A stretch of 64,000 bases of DNA from an uncultured Flavobacteriales bacterium (GTDB lineage Bacteria; Bacteroidota; Bacteroidia; Flavobacteriales_D; Sanyastnellaceae), in contig CAJQLF010000009.1 in assembly GCA_905479115.1 (NCBI GenBank), positions 1-64,000 of the forward strand. Reading direction: 5' to 3'. The notes below the pieces were generated by a model. It searched no databases and was not told where the DNA came from. It saw only the letters and a program-made list of their open reading frames with translations. Numbering within the stretch: position 1 is the stretch's first letter; each line of letters starts with the position of its first letter. This document shows, one piece after another, positions 43,927 to 52,966 of this stretch. The position numbers were made by a program, and so were the translations under genes.

Positions 43927-44436
43927 TCACCAATTCCCGAGTGAGGCGTTGAATACGTCTTGAGACAACTGAGCTCCGATATCTGCGACCAGATCATCCT
44001 CCACCTGAAGCAAGTCTAAGTCGCTCGTGTAATCGGCAAACCGCGTGAATGTTCGGTCAAAACTCAACTCTGGATCTAGCGTATTTTCGTAATGAATACG
44101 CAGTCCAATTGTGAGGCGATTCGCCGCAGCTGTCTCATCGCCCTGTACATTGACCGGTGTTATTTCCCAGGTAATCAACTCGCCCGAAAACTGAAGCTCT
44201 CCTTCTGCATCGACCAGGCGAAGCGTCGATTGACGTTGCATCCGATCGCGCAATTCTTCGGCCAATGCTAGCGCACTCGAGGCTGTGGCCAGCGGGGTAA
44301 GCATCTCAAAAGCATCCACTGAGTAGGTCGAGGCTCCGGACGTTTGCGCGCCATAAGGAGAGTAAACGCCACAGCCGACCAGGAAGAGGAGAACCGTCCC
44401 CATCCAAAGCAAGCGCACATGAACATGCCCCATCAT
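43927..44436 (-). CDS. lptE: LPS-assembly lipoprotein LptE family
   Basis: A 169-aa lipoprotein of the Bacteroidota LptE family. The lipobox is FLVGC (Cys22), then GVYSPYGA, which is a signature start for this family. The mature part is a small alpha/beta domain (FSGELITWEITPVNVQG) expected to plug the LptD barrel that places LPS in the outer membrane. The start ATG overlaps the stop of the sigma-54-type regulator (ATGA, or TGATG with the next ATG). Confidence 0.85.
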   Translation of the reverse strand: MMGHVHVRLLWMGTVLLFLVGCGVYSPYGAQTSGASTYSVDAFEMLTPLATASSALALAEELRDRMQRQSTLRLVDAEGELQFSGELITWEITPVNVQGDETAAANRLTIGLRIHYENTLDPELSFDRTFTRFADYTSDLDLLQVEDDLVADIGAQLSQDVFNASLGNW

Positions 44437-45707
44437 TTGAGTCCGTATTCTTTGATTTTGCGGTAAAGTGTTCGCTCGGAAATCCCCAATTCCAATGCAG
44501 CGTATTTGCGCCGATTTCGGTGCTTGGCCAATGCCCTTCGAATCAATTCCTTCTCTGAATCTTGCAAGGACAGGACCTCTTCGACTTCCTCTGCTTCATT
44601 GATCGAATCGGAATGGGAGACCGATTTCGCAGGTGACTCCCAAGACTGCGGAGCCCAATCTGACTCAAACGTTTCATCCCCATCGGGCGCTTCCGCACGT
44701 CCCCGGCCGAGGGGGAGTTCTTTGAGCGAGGGCGACGGCTGATTAAAAATTCGCTGGGCCAATTCGGTGCTCACATCCGCATCCCCTCCTTGCATCAAAT
44801 CGTGCACTAATTTCTTCAGATCCTGAACCTCTTGTCGCATATCAAATAGCACCTTGTAGAGGATTTCACGCTCATTCATGGTCGCTTCGTCTGCCTGCGG
44901 TTCACGAATGGGGAGGCGAGTGCGATGGGATTCCGGCAAATAACTGAGCAGCTTATCCGAATCGACCCGACGTTCCGTTTCCAAAATGGACATCTGCTCC
45001 GTTGTGTTTTTCAATTGACGGATGTTGCCCGGCCACGGATAATTTTCCAAGACCTCAATCGCATCCGGCGTCAAAGACAACGGAGGCATTTGATATCGCT
45101 CAGAAAAGTCGGTGGTGAATTTGCGGAACAACAAATGAATATCGGATGACCGATCGCGCAGCGGTGGAACTTCGATTGGGACTTGGCTGAGGCGGTAGTA
45201 CAAATCCTCTCGGAAATGACCGCGCTGAATTGCATCAGCAAAATTGACATTGGTCGCCGCCACAACTCGAACGTCCGTTTTTTGCACCTTGGAGGAACCC
45301 ACTCGAATGAATTCCCCTGTTTCCAGTACGCGCAACAATCGAACTTGAGTGGTCAGCGGCAATTCCGCGACTTCATCCAGAAAAATCGTTCCACCATTGG
45401 CTTCCTCAAAATAGCCCTTCCTTGATTCCGTTGCTCCGGTGAAGGCGCCCTTCTCGTGGCCGAACAATTCGCTATCGATGGTCCCTTCCGGTATGGCACC
45501 GCAGTTCACAGCAATCAACTGGCCGTGTTTCCGCTTTGAAAAGTGGTGCACAACACGGGGCATGATTTCTTTGCCTACTCCGCTTTCTCCCAAAACCAAA
45601 ACGGACAAATCAGTCGGAGCCACCTGCGAAGCCACCGTCACAGCTCGGTCAAGGGCATGGCTCGTACCGATGACCCCAAATCGCCTTTTGATGGAAATTG
45701 CGTCCAT
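44433..45707 (-). CDS. sigma-54 interaction domain regulator, no receiver
   Basis: A 424-aa AAA+ enhancer-binding-type protein. Walker A is GESGVGKE, the sigma-54 contact loop is HEKGAFTGA, Walker B FLDEVAE and the arginine finger region FREDLYYRLSQVPI are present. A Fis-type helix-turn-helix closes it (YAALELGISERTLYRKIKEYG). There is no receiver, GAF or PAS domain in front; the protein starts almost directly with the AAA+ domain. A low-complexity, acidic link of about 150 residues joins AAA+ and HTH. It sits between miaB and lptE and could control envelope genes; that is inference from context. Confidence 0.92.
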   Translation of the reverse strand: MDAISIKRRFGVIGTSHALDRAVTVASQVAPTDLSVLVLGESGVGKEIMPRVVHHFSKRKHGQLIAVNCGAIPEGTIDSELFGHEKGAFTGATESRKGYFEEANGGTIFLDEVAELPLTTQVRLLRVLETGEFIRVGSSKVQKTDVRVVAATNVNFADAIQRGHFREDLYYRLSQVPIEVPPLRDRSSDIHLLFRKFTTDFSERYQMPPLSLTPDAIEVLENYPWPGNIRQLKNTTEQMSILETERRVDSDKLLSYLPESHRTRLPIREPQADEATMNEREILYKVLFDMRQEVQDLKKLVHDLMQGGDADVSTELAQRIFNQPSPSLKELPLGRGRAEAPDGDETFESDWAPQSWESPAKSVSHSDSINEAEEVEEVLSLQDSEKELIRRALAKHRNRRKYAALELGISERTLYRKIKEYGLK

Positions 45708-45717
45708 GCCTTGGAAT

Positions 45718-47175
45718 TTAAATGATCGCTTCCGCCGTGGTTATTTTTCCTCGCAATGTCACCGGAGTGCAATCATCCACATGCACATTGACATAGGTCC
45801 CTCGCTGCGCGTTTTCTTTGGGGAACACCACAACGGCGTTATGTGTTGTTCGACCAAAGTACTCCTCGTCACTTTTCTTGGACACCCCTTCCACTAAGAC
45901 GCGATAAGTATGCCCCACAAGTGCTTTTGTTCGAGCGGCTCCGTGCACCTTCTGCAAGGCGATAATTTCTTGTAATCGACGGCTTTTCATTTCAGCCGGA
46001 ACATCGTCCTCGAACTTACGTTCGGCCAAGGTCTTCGGGCGTTCGCTGTAGGCAAACATGTAGGCCATTTCATACTGGACCGATTCCATCATGGACAAGG
46101 TGTCTGCATGATCCTCCTCTGTTTCGCCGCAAAACCCAGCAATAATATCTGTTGAAATCGCGCAGACGGGCATTATTCGGCGGATCGCATCGATTCGTTC
46201 AAGGTACCATTCACGGGTATAGCCTCTGTTCATTCGTTTTAGCACATCACTGTTTCCGGATTGCGCCGGCAGGTGAATGTACTTACAGATATTCTCGTGC
46301 TTGGCCATGGCATGCAACACATCATCGGTCATGTCTTTGGGGTGACTCGTGGAAAAACGAACACGTAAATCGGGATTTACCATTGCCACACGCTCCATCA
46401 ATTCCGCGAATCGAACCACAGGTTCTTCCGGGTTTTTGACTTGGCCCTTGTTGTCGACATTCCACTTATAACTGTCCACGTTTTGCCCGAGCAACGTGAC
46501 TTCACGGTAGCCTGCTTCAAATAGCTCATGCGCCTCACGCACAATGCTCTGTGGGTCCCTGCTTCGCTCCCGTCCACGCGTAAAAGGCACAACGCAAAAA
46601 CTGCACATGTTGTCGCAACCCCGCATGATGCTAATAAACGCCGTAACACCGTTGGTGTCCAAACGCACAGGGCTGATTTCCGCATAGGTTTCCTCTCGGC
46701 TCAACAGCACATTCACCGCTTTTTGACCTCCTTGCACCTGATCCACAAGATTGGGTATGTCCCGGTATGCATCAGGACCTACAACCAAGTCCACCAACTT
46801 CTCTTGCTCAAGTAAGGATTCTTTCAATCGCTCAGCCATGCAACCAAGCACCCCGACCACCAATTGCGGTCGGTCCTTCTTTGCCTTTTTGAATTGACGC
46901 AATCTAGTGCGGACACGCTGCTCTGCGTTCTCTCGAATGGCGCATGTATTGAGCAACACCAAATCCGCCTCCGCTTCGTTCCGGGTTGTAGAAAAACCGG
47001 CGTCGTTTAAGATACTCGCGACGATTTCCGAATCGCTGAAGTTCATCTGGCACCCGTAGCTTTCGAGGTACAGCTTTCGCGTATTGGTTGGCGTACCCGA
47101 GACCACGGTAGGTAGTCCTTGGAGGGATTCATCCAATGGCTCATGGGCGTGTTCGGCAGAGGTAAGCGGATTCAT
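45718..47175 (-). CDS. miaB: tRNA methylthiotransferase MiaB
   Basis: A 485-aa radical-SAM enzyme that adds the 2-methylthio group to i6A37 of tRNAs. The N-terminal MTTase domain starts [12 protein letters not shown] with three cluster cysteines (the third in VLGCMAE). The radical-SAM motif is [10 protein letters not shown]-terminal TRAM domain ends the protein. Length suits MiaB rather than MtaB or RimO. It is first in a run of miaB, sigma-54-type regulator and lptE, with gaps of about 10 nt and ATGA overlaps. Confidence 0.96.
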   Translation of the reverse strand: MNPLTSAEHAHEPLDESLQGLPTVVSGTPTNTRKLYLESYGCQMNFSDSEIVASILNDAGFSTTRNEAEADLVLLNTCAIRENAEQRVRTRLRQFKKAKKDRPQLVVGVLGCMAERLKESLLEQEKLVDLVVGPDAYRDIPNLVDQVQGGQKAVNVLLSREETYAEISPVRLDTNGVTAFISIMRGCDNMCSFCVVPFTRGRERSRDPQSIVREAHELFEAGYREVTLLGQNVDSYKWNVDNKGQVKNPEEPVVRFAELMERVAMVNPDLRVRFSTSHPKDMTDDVLHAMAKHENICKYIHLPAQSGNSDVLKRMNRGYTREWYLERIDAIRRIMPVCAISTDIIAGFCGETEEDHADTLSMMESVQYEMAYMFAYSERPKTLAERKFEDDVPAEMKSRRLQEIIALQKVHGAARTKALVGHTYRVLVEGVSKKSDEEYFGRTTHNAVVVFPKENAQRGTYVNVHVDDCTPVTLRGKITTAEAII

Positions 47176-47245
47176 TCGTTCGGTCTATATGGTGCACAAA
47201 GTTACGGCTTTCGCCGTGAAAACTGTCACTTTGTCAGTCCCATGA

Positions 47246-47443
47246 TCATTCGCTGAAGAGCCCTTTCGCAATCAGGTATGGAATGAGGATGTATAAAATC
47301 GAATCCCGAATGAGGTAGTACATGAAGACGGCAACAATCAGTTTCCACCCGTATTTCTTCACAAGCCCCTTGAAGCCTTGCTGCTTGAAGACCGCTCGGT
47401 ACTCCTTCCCTTTTTCTCTCGAAAAGATTGATTTCAGCCTCAT
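47246..47443 (-). CDS. small membrane protein, unrecognised
   Basis: A 65-aa protein from the ATG at 47443 (an ATG at 47491 would give 81 aa). It begins with a basic amphipathic stretch (FSREKGKEYRAVFKQQGFKGLVKKYGWK) and continues as one or two transmembrane helices (LIVAVFMYYLIRDSILYILIPYLIA). This layout suggests a small inner-membrane protein. The start and length resemble short hypothetical proteins of other Bacteroidota, but no family name is recalled. Same strand as the glycosyltransferase upstream and miaB downstream. Confidence 0.6.
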   Translation of the reverse strand: MRLKSIFSREKGKEYRAVFKQQGFKGLVKKYGWKLIVAVFMYYLIRDSILYILIPYLIAKGLFSE

Positions 47444-47500
47444 TTCAGCACGTATTTCCGCATGGAGGTTCGATCGTCCAAACCAATCCAAAATTTGGCT

Positions 47501-49153
47501 TCATTCTTCAGGATGCTGGTTTCTTTCACGGGAGTGCAAAGTTGCGTCAGAATTCAACAAATCGAACACGCGGAAGTTCCCCAAATTTGTCAATTCTCTG
47601 CTCAACCAAGGACTACTGCCAAGCGCTGCATACGCTTCCGGGTCATTGCAAATTAAATATTTTGCTCCTTTGGAAACATAAAATGCGATGCGATCCTCGC
47701 CTTGAAATGCATCATCGTAAAGATTCGTAAAACCGCGCTGATCTATGAGCGATAGCGTGATATTGGGGCTTGGGTCTGGAATGGATATGACTCCATCTAA
47801 TCGGTCTATGCCCAATGACCGCAGCACCGCCTCCCATTCCGAAATATTTGAAAATCGTCGTTCTTGATCCCAATGGTGCCAGGACCAAATGTCACGCTCA
47901 CGCTGTGGAATAAATGTCTCGGCCAACCAACCTCCAACAGGCTGATGCTTCATGCGAGTCCGAATGGCCGATTCCAATCCTTGAAACACCAGAGCCGTCC
48001 ATGCAATTCCAAAAACAATGCGTCGCCAAAGACCCGGAGGCAGCCCTTCCCACCGCAGCATTATCCAACCAAACGTGATGGGTATAATCAACTGGAATTC
48101 GATTAAATAATAATCGTGCACATCCAAGTTCTCAAACCACAAAACGAAATAAGCCATCAAACCGACCAGCATACCGAGCCAACTAAAACCTACTGACCGC
48201 TCTGCAGGATTGTCTGAACGGCCGGTTTTTAGCAAAGTGACGACCATGATCAATAAGGTGGCTAAGAGCACGAATGGGTGATGCCATTGCGGCAAAACAT
48301 CCTCTCGAAAGGAATGCCAAACAGTCCACGGATCCAATGCCTCCCAAACCGGTCGGATGGTTGTCAAAAAATACACGCTTCCATTCGCCGCATTCAGCAT
48401 TTTAGCCCACAAAATCCAACCGATACCAACACAGATCGGAAGGAAACAGGCCAACAACCAGATCCGACGTTTTCTCACATGCGCCGTGGCTACCAGCAGA
48501 GGAACCCAACCCAGGACCATGGTGGGCCGAAACAGCGCCGCAAGAGTCAATGCTCCCAACATCAGGGCCAACCATCGGTCCCTCACCATTCCGTTTCGGT
48601 GCCATCGCTCGGCCGACCACCAACCGATAAACACCCAACCCAAGGCTGCCGCGTTGACCAAATAATTTGGCCCGTAAAACGCCATCAAACCCGACATCAT
48701 GGTCATCCATGCCACCAAAAGAGACGATTGCAAAGAGATGAACCGCCTGCATAAACTGAAAAGCGCACCAATTCCAGCGAGCAGCATGGCCAAGTGCATC
48801 CACCTCAGTGTCCACGGCCAAATACCCGTACCTCGCCAAAGACGGCCATTTAAAAAGTAAGTCAAAGGAAATTCTCCCGCAGCTTCTCCGGTCCCTGTTC
48901 CATGCAAAAAATGCATGGAAGGATGGAATAAATCGCGTTCCTCCAATGCAAAGTTCAATGCCATGGAATACGCATCGCATTGGCGCCACTGATGCATGCC
49001 GTAAGGGTCCTTAAATGCTACACCACCAAGGTCATAGACAGCAAAGACAACCAGAATAGCTCCCGCCCAAAAGCCCCATCTGCTCCACCTCTGGAGTGAT
49101 GCAATGAATCCGTTTTGCGGATTTTCGTTTGGGGAATTAAACATGATCTTCAT
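47501..49153 (-). CDS. GT-C type glycosyltransferase (family 39-like)
   Basis: A 550-aa integral membrane protein with about ten transmembrane helices. The first extracytoplasmic loop has HQWRQCDAYSMALNFALE and, further on, GEFPLTYFLNGRLWRGTG, a pattern seen in GT-C transferases of the ArnT/PMT group, where an acidic residue in the first loop is catalytic. A soluble C-terminal domain follows (about 420-550). These enzymes transfer sugars from polyprenyl phosphate to lipids or proteins outside the membrane. The acceptor is unknown. An ATG three codons inside is an alternative start. Confidence 0.8.
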   Translation of the reverse strand: MKIMFNSPNENPQNGFIASLQRWSRWGFWAGAILVVFAVYDLGGVAFKDPYGMHQWRQCDAYSMALNFALEERDLFHPSMHFLHGTGTGEAAGEFPLTYFLNGRLWRGTGIWPWTLRWMHLAMLLAGIGALFSLCRRFISLQSSLLVAWMTMMSGLMAFYGPNYLVNAAALGWVFIGWWSAERWHRNGMVRDRWLALMLGALTLAALFRPTMVLGWVPLLVATAHVRKRRIWLLACFLPICVGIGWILWAKMLNAANGSVYFLTTIRPVWEALDPWTVWHSFREDVLPQWHHPFVLLATLLIMVVTLLKTGRSDNPAERSVGFSWLGMLVGLMAYFVLWFENLDVHDYYLIEFQLIIPITFGWIMLRWEGLPPGLWRRIVFGIAWTALVFQGLESAIRTRMKHQPVGGWLAETFIPQRERDIWSWHHWDQERRFSNISEWEAVLRSLGIDRLDGVISIPDPSPNITLSLIDQRGFTNLYDDAFQGEDRIAFYVSKGAKYLICNDPEAYAALGSSPWLSRELTNLGNFRVFDLLNSDATLHSRERNQHPEE

Positions 49154-49248
49154 TCGTTGCCGCGGTGAATTTAACCTGAACAGTTGGAAAGCTTTTTTGC
49201 GGCCTTAAATATTCCGGCCTTTTCTTTGCAACCGATTAAATCCCCCTC

Positions 49249-51567
49249 ATGTCAAAAAATTTAGTCATCGTCGAGTCACCTGCCAAGGCCAAAACCATTG
49301 AAGGATACCTCGGCAAAGATTTCGTTGTAAAGAGCAGCTATGGGCATATTCGTGATCTTGCTAAAGGCAATGAAAGCGTTGATGTTGAGCAGGGGTTTGA
49401 GCCCCAGTACATTGTTGCTGACGACAAGAAGCAGCTGGTCAAAGAGCTTAAACAAGCTGCAGCTAAAGCAGAAATTGTATGGCTTGCGACGGATGAGGAT
49501 CGCGAGGGAGAAGCCATTTCTTGGCACTTGTATGAAACGCTCAAACTCAAACCTGAGTCGACCAAGCGCATTGTGTTTTCAGAGATTACGAAAAATGCCA
49601 TTCTGAAATCAATTGAACACCCCCGGACGGTGGACATCAACCTGGTCAATGCCCAGCAGGCGAGAAGGATTTTGGATCGGCTGGTAGGTTTTGACCTAAG
49701 TCCCGTCCTTTGGAAAAAAGTGAAGCCCGGCTTAAGCGCAGGCCGTGTTCAAAGCGTAGCAGTTCGCATCATTGTCGAACGCGAAAGAGAAATAGCTGCC
49801 TTCCAATCCAAAGCGGATTTCCGCGTTGTCGGTGAATTCATCGCGGATGGTTTGAATGTGAAGGCCCCGCTGAACCAGCGTTTTCAGAATGAAGCCGATG
49901 CCCACGCATTCTTGACGGATTGCACCTCGGCGGAACACAAGGTCGTTTCTCTCGTAACGAAGCCAGCGAAACGAAAGCCAACAGCTCCTTTTACCACCTC
50001 AACCCTCCAGCAGGAGGCGTCGCGTAAATTGGGTTTCTCCGTCTCTCGAACGATGCGCGTTGCTCAAGGATTGTATGAGAGCGGATTGATCACCTACATG
50101 AGAACAGACAGCACCAACCTCAGCGATGATGCAGTCAAACAAGCGAAGAACGTCATTACCCAAGAGTACGGGAAGGAATATTCCAACCCCAAACAATTCA
50201 AAGGCAAAAAATCCAAAGGTGCACAAGAGGCGCACGAAGCAATCCGCCCATCCGATTTGAGTCGGAAAACCATGACCGGAGAGCGTGATCAAGAACGCCT
50301 ATACGACCTGATTTGGAAGCGCACAGTCGCATCCCAAATGGCCGATGCCGAATTGGAAAACACGACGGCAACAATCGATGTGTCCACGCGCTCGGAGCTT
50401 TTTGCAGCAAAGGGGCAGGTCATTACGTTTGAAGGTTTTTTGAAAGTGTACCTCGAAGGAAAAGATGAGGAAGGAGACGAACAAGAACAAGACGGTCGCC
50501 TTCCGGCGATGAAAGAGGGGCAGATTTTGAATCGAACGCGAATTATCGCGACACAGCGGTTTTCGAAGCACGCCCCTCGGTATACGGAGGCTAGCCTAGT
50601 GAAGCGGCTCGAAGAACTAGGCATTGGCCGACCTTCTACCTACGCCCCGACCATTTCCACCGTTCAAAAACGCGGTTATGTTGAGAAGGCTGACCGGGAC
50701 GGCACACCGCGTGACTTTCGAGTTTTAACGTTGGAGGGTGGAAGCGTCAAGGATCAAACGGACACGGAGAACACCGGCGTAGAGCGAGCGAAACTCTTCC
50801 CAACGGACATTGGGATGGTCGTAAATGATTTCTTGCTCAAGCACTTTGTCCAGATCATGGATTTCAATTTCACTGCTGAAGTCGAGGAAAAATTTGATGT
50901 GATTGCCCAGGGCCAAATGGATTGGCGCAATATGCTGAAGGACTTTTACCAAGGGTTTAAGAAGAATGTGGACGAGACCCAAGAAAACGCTGAAAGGGCA
51001 TCGGGGGAGCGCATCCTTGGGAAACATCCCGAATCTGGAAAAACCGTTCTCGTTCGCATCGGTCGGTATGGTCCACTTGCTCAAATTGGAGATCCAGAAG
51101 ATGAGGAAAAAGAATTTGCATCGTTGCTTAAATCGCAATCCTTGGAGTCCATTACCATGGAGGAGGCACTGGATCTGTTCAAGTTACCTCGAAAGCTTGG
51201 CGAATTGGACGGTAAGGTAATATCCGCCGCAATCGGACGCTTTGGCCCCTATGTGCGCCACGATGGCTCGTTTGTCTCCCTGAAGGTCGACGAGGGAGAT
51301 GACCCGTACACGGTAACATTGGAGCGGGCTACGGAATTGGTTTTGGCCAAGCGCGCAGCCGATGCAAAAGCACTCATTAAGGTATTCGAGGAAGACGAAA
51401 CGGTTCGCATTATAGAAGGCCGCTGGGGGCCCTTCATCAAGGCGGGGAAAGTCAATGCCAGAATCCCCAAGGATGAAGATGCTATGTCCATTGATTGGGC
51501 GCGTGCTCAGGAATTGATCGAAGAAGCTGCAAAACGACCCAAAGGCCGGAAACGCAAAACGACCTGA
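49249..51567 (+). CDS. topA: DNA topoisomerase I
   Basis: A 772-aa type IA topoisomerase that relaxes negative supercoils. It opens with the TOPRIM domain (LVIVESPAKAKTIEGYLG; acidic metal triad in ATDEDREGE). The nucleophilic tyrosine is in LITYMRTDST (about Tyr283). The C-terminus contains three Topo C repeats (each with a GR-GP motif) instead of the Cys4 zinc fingers of the E. coli enzyme, a common form in Bacteroidota. The gene heads the plus-strand run that continues into the arginase-like gene and the T9SS cluster. Confidence 0.97.
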   Translation: MSKNLVIVESPAKAKTIEGYLGKDFVVKSSYGHIRDLAKGNESVDVEQGFEPQYIVADDKKQLVKELKQAAAKAEIVWLATDEDREGEAISWHLYETLKLKPESTKRIVFSEITKNAILKSIEHPRTVDINLVNAQQARRILDRLVGFDLSPVLWKKVKPGLSAGRVQSVAVRIIVEREREIAAFQSKADFRVVGEFIADGLNVKAPLNQRFQNEADAHAFLTDCTSAEHKVVSLVTKPAKRKPTAPFTTSTLQQEASRKLGFSVSRTMRVAQGLYESGLITYMRTDSTNLSDDAVKQAKNVITQEYGKEYSNPKQFKGKKSKGAQEAHEAIRPSDLSRKTMTGERDQERLYDLIWKRTVASQMADAELENTTATIDVSTRSELFAAKGQVITFEGFLKVYLEGKDEEGDEQEQDGRLPAMKEGQILNRTRIIATQRFSKHAPRYTEASLVKRLEELGIGRPSTYAPTISTVQKRGYVEKADRDGTPRDFRVLTLEGGSVKDQTDTENTGVERAKLFPTDIGMVVNDFLLKHFVQIMDFNFTAEVEEKFDVIAQGQMDWRNMLKDFYQGFKKNVDETQENAERASGERILGKHPESGKTVLVRIGRYGPLAQIGDPEDEEKEFASLLKSQSLESITMEEALDLFKLPRKLGELDGKVISAAIGRFGPYVRHDGSFVSLKVDEGDDPYTVTLERATELVLAKRAADAKALIKVFEEDETVRIIEGRWGPFIKAGKVNARIPKDEDAMSIDWARAQELIEEAAKRPKGRKRKTT

Positions 51568-51571
51568 GTCT

Positions 51572-51597
51572 TGGGCAGTAGCAATGGGCAGTAGCAA
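51572..51597 (+). repeat. perfect 13-bp tandem duplication
   Basis: Two exact head-to-tail copies of TGGGCAGTAGCAA right after the topA stop codon. Not a terminator and not obviously a binding site; probably a recent slippage duplication. Confidence 0.85.
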
Positions 51598-51685
51598 CAT
51601 AGAGCTCTATTAATCCCCGTTTCCGTGTCAGCAACCTTTCAGCAAGGGAACTGCAACCTGAAATGAATCTGCGAAATTGCCGTCT

Positions 51686-52846
51686 ATGTTGGATGGCATC
51701 TATGATTTATTCGAGTCCGTTATGACTCCGCACTATTCCAATGCGGAAGGTTCACAGCGAATTGCTGAGCGCATTGATGTGCACAGCTTTGACCACCGTC
51801 CAGAATTGGAGGGCGCTCGCGTTGCTATTTTTGGGATTATGGACGGCCGGAAAAGTGGCGACAACGAAGGTTGCAGCGAAGGGCCTCAGCGAATTCGGGA
51901 GTGCTTGTACAAACTCACGCCCCACGCGCATTGGCAAACGACGATAGACCTTGGGGATCTCCGACCCGGGGTGACTGAAGCAGATACGTCAGCAGCCGTG
52001 CAATCCGTGGTGTCCGAATTAACGCAACAAGGCATCGTTCCAGTCATTCTCGGCGGTGGACAGGACCTCACTACTTCCATGTACCGGGCACTTGAGCCCT
52101 TTGGAAAGCCTGTTCAGCTGGTCACCTTGGATGCCCGATTGGATTTCGGTGCCGATCCAGATCAAGGGACATCGCGCAATTTTATGAACGACATCATCTT
52201 GCACGAGCCGAATTACCTTTTCAGCTACACAAACATTGGTCACCAAGGATACCTCACCGATCCCGACACCCTCGACCTTTTGGAGAAAATGCAGTTCGAA
52301 TCCATTCGACTCGGGCAAGCCGTCGATCGACCGGAATGGATGGAACCCACCCTCCGAGATGCGGATTTAGTTTCCATTGATACCGGCGTCATTCGCGGTA
52401 GCGACCACGCAGCGAATGCATTTTCCGGGCCCAATGGCATAGATGCCAAAACAATCTGCCAACTCGCACGCTATGCTGGATTGAGTGATCAGCTGAAAGC
52501 AATCGGAGTCTTTGAACACAATCCCGATTTGGACAACCGCGACTTAGGCGCACAATTAATCGGCCAGGTGGTTTGGCACATCTTGGATGGCATTTATGCC
52601 CAGAAATCGGACTACCCAAAGTGTCCCCTCTCCGAATATGCTAAATACGTTGTTGACCTCTCGGAAATTGAACAGGCCGTGACATTCTACAAATCAGGGA
52701 AAAGCGACCGATGGTGGATGGAGATTCCATATCCTGGCAACAAAAATCAAACCCACCTGGCCGGATGTTCCTACGAGGACTATGTCGAAGCGAGTCAAGG
52801 AAAGATGCCCGATCGGTGGTGGAAAATCATCCAGAAACTGAACTAA
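51686..52846 (+). CDS. arginase-superfamily protein, metal site degenerate
   Basis: A 386-aa member of the ureohydrolase (arginase/formimidoylglutamase) fold, often labelled formimidoylglutamase in Bacteroidota. The family strands are clear: ILGGGQDLT, TLDARLDFG and VSIDTGVIRGSDHA. The usual manganese ligands are partly lost: Gln replaces His in GGxH, Arg replaces the His of DxHxD, and Gly replaces the second Asp of the DxD block. It therefore may not be a hydrolase at all. The C-terminus (WWMEIPYPG, GCSYEDYVEAS, PDRWWK) is long for an arginase and typical of this clade. It sits between topA and porP, a neighbourhood seen in other members of the phylum. ATG 51686 is preferred to an in-frame TTG at 51677. 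Confidence 0.8.
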   Translation: MLDGIYDLFESVMTPHYSNAEGSQRIAERIDVHSFDHRPELEGARVAIFGIMDGRKSGDNEGCSEGPQRIRECLYKLTPHAHWQTTIDLGDLRPGVTEADTSAAVQSVVSELTQQGIVPVILGGGQDLTTSMYRALEPFGKPVQLVTLDARLDFGADPDQGTSRNFMNDIILHEPNYLFSYTNIGHQGYLTDPDTLDLLEKMQFESIRLGQAVDRPEWMEPTLRDADLVSIDTGVIRGSDHAANAFSGPNGIDAKTICQLARYAGLSDQLKAIGVFEHNPDLDNRDLGAQLIGQVVWHILDGIYAQKSDYPKCPLSEYAKYVVDLSEIEQAVTFYKSGKSDRWWMEIPYPGNKNQTHLAGCSYEDYVEASQGKMPDRWWKIIQKLN

Positions 52847-52877
52847 CTCCGCCCGGTTCATTCTACTTTTTTCACAA

Positions 52878-52912
52878 AGAAATTCACAAGTTTTAGAATT
52901 TCTCTATATTAG
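52878..52912 (+). promoter_or_regulatory. inverted repeat and probable promoter of porP-gldKLMN
   Basis: A perfect 8-bp inverted repeat (AGAAATTC / GAATTTCT) with a 10-nt centre spans 52878-52903. A -33-like TTC lies within its left arm (52883-52885) and, 19 nt on, TATATTAG (52905-52912) is one mismatch from TAnnTTTG. A protein bound to the repeat would cover the -33 to -10 region. A second -7-like box, TACTTTTT, is at 52864-52871. Confidence 0.45.
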
Positions 52913-52966
52913 CGTTCTTGGGGAAAACACCCTCAATAACAACCTGTTGAAAACCAACCAGTTAAT

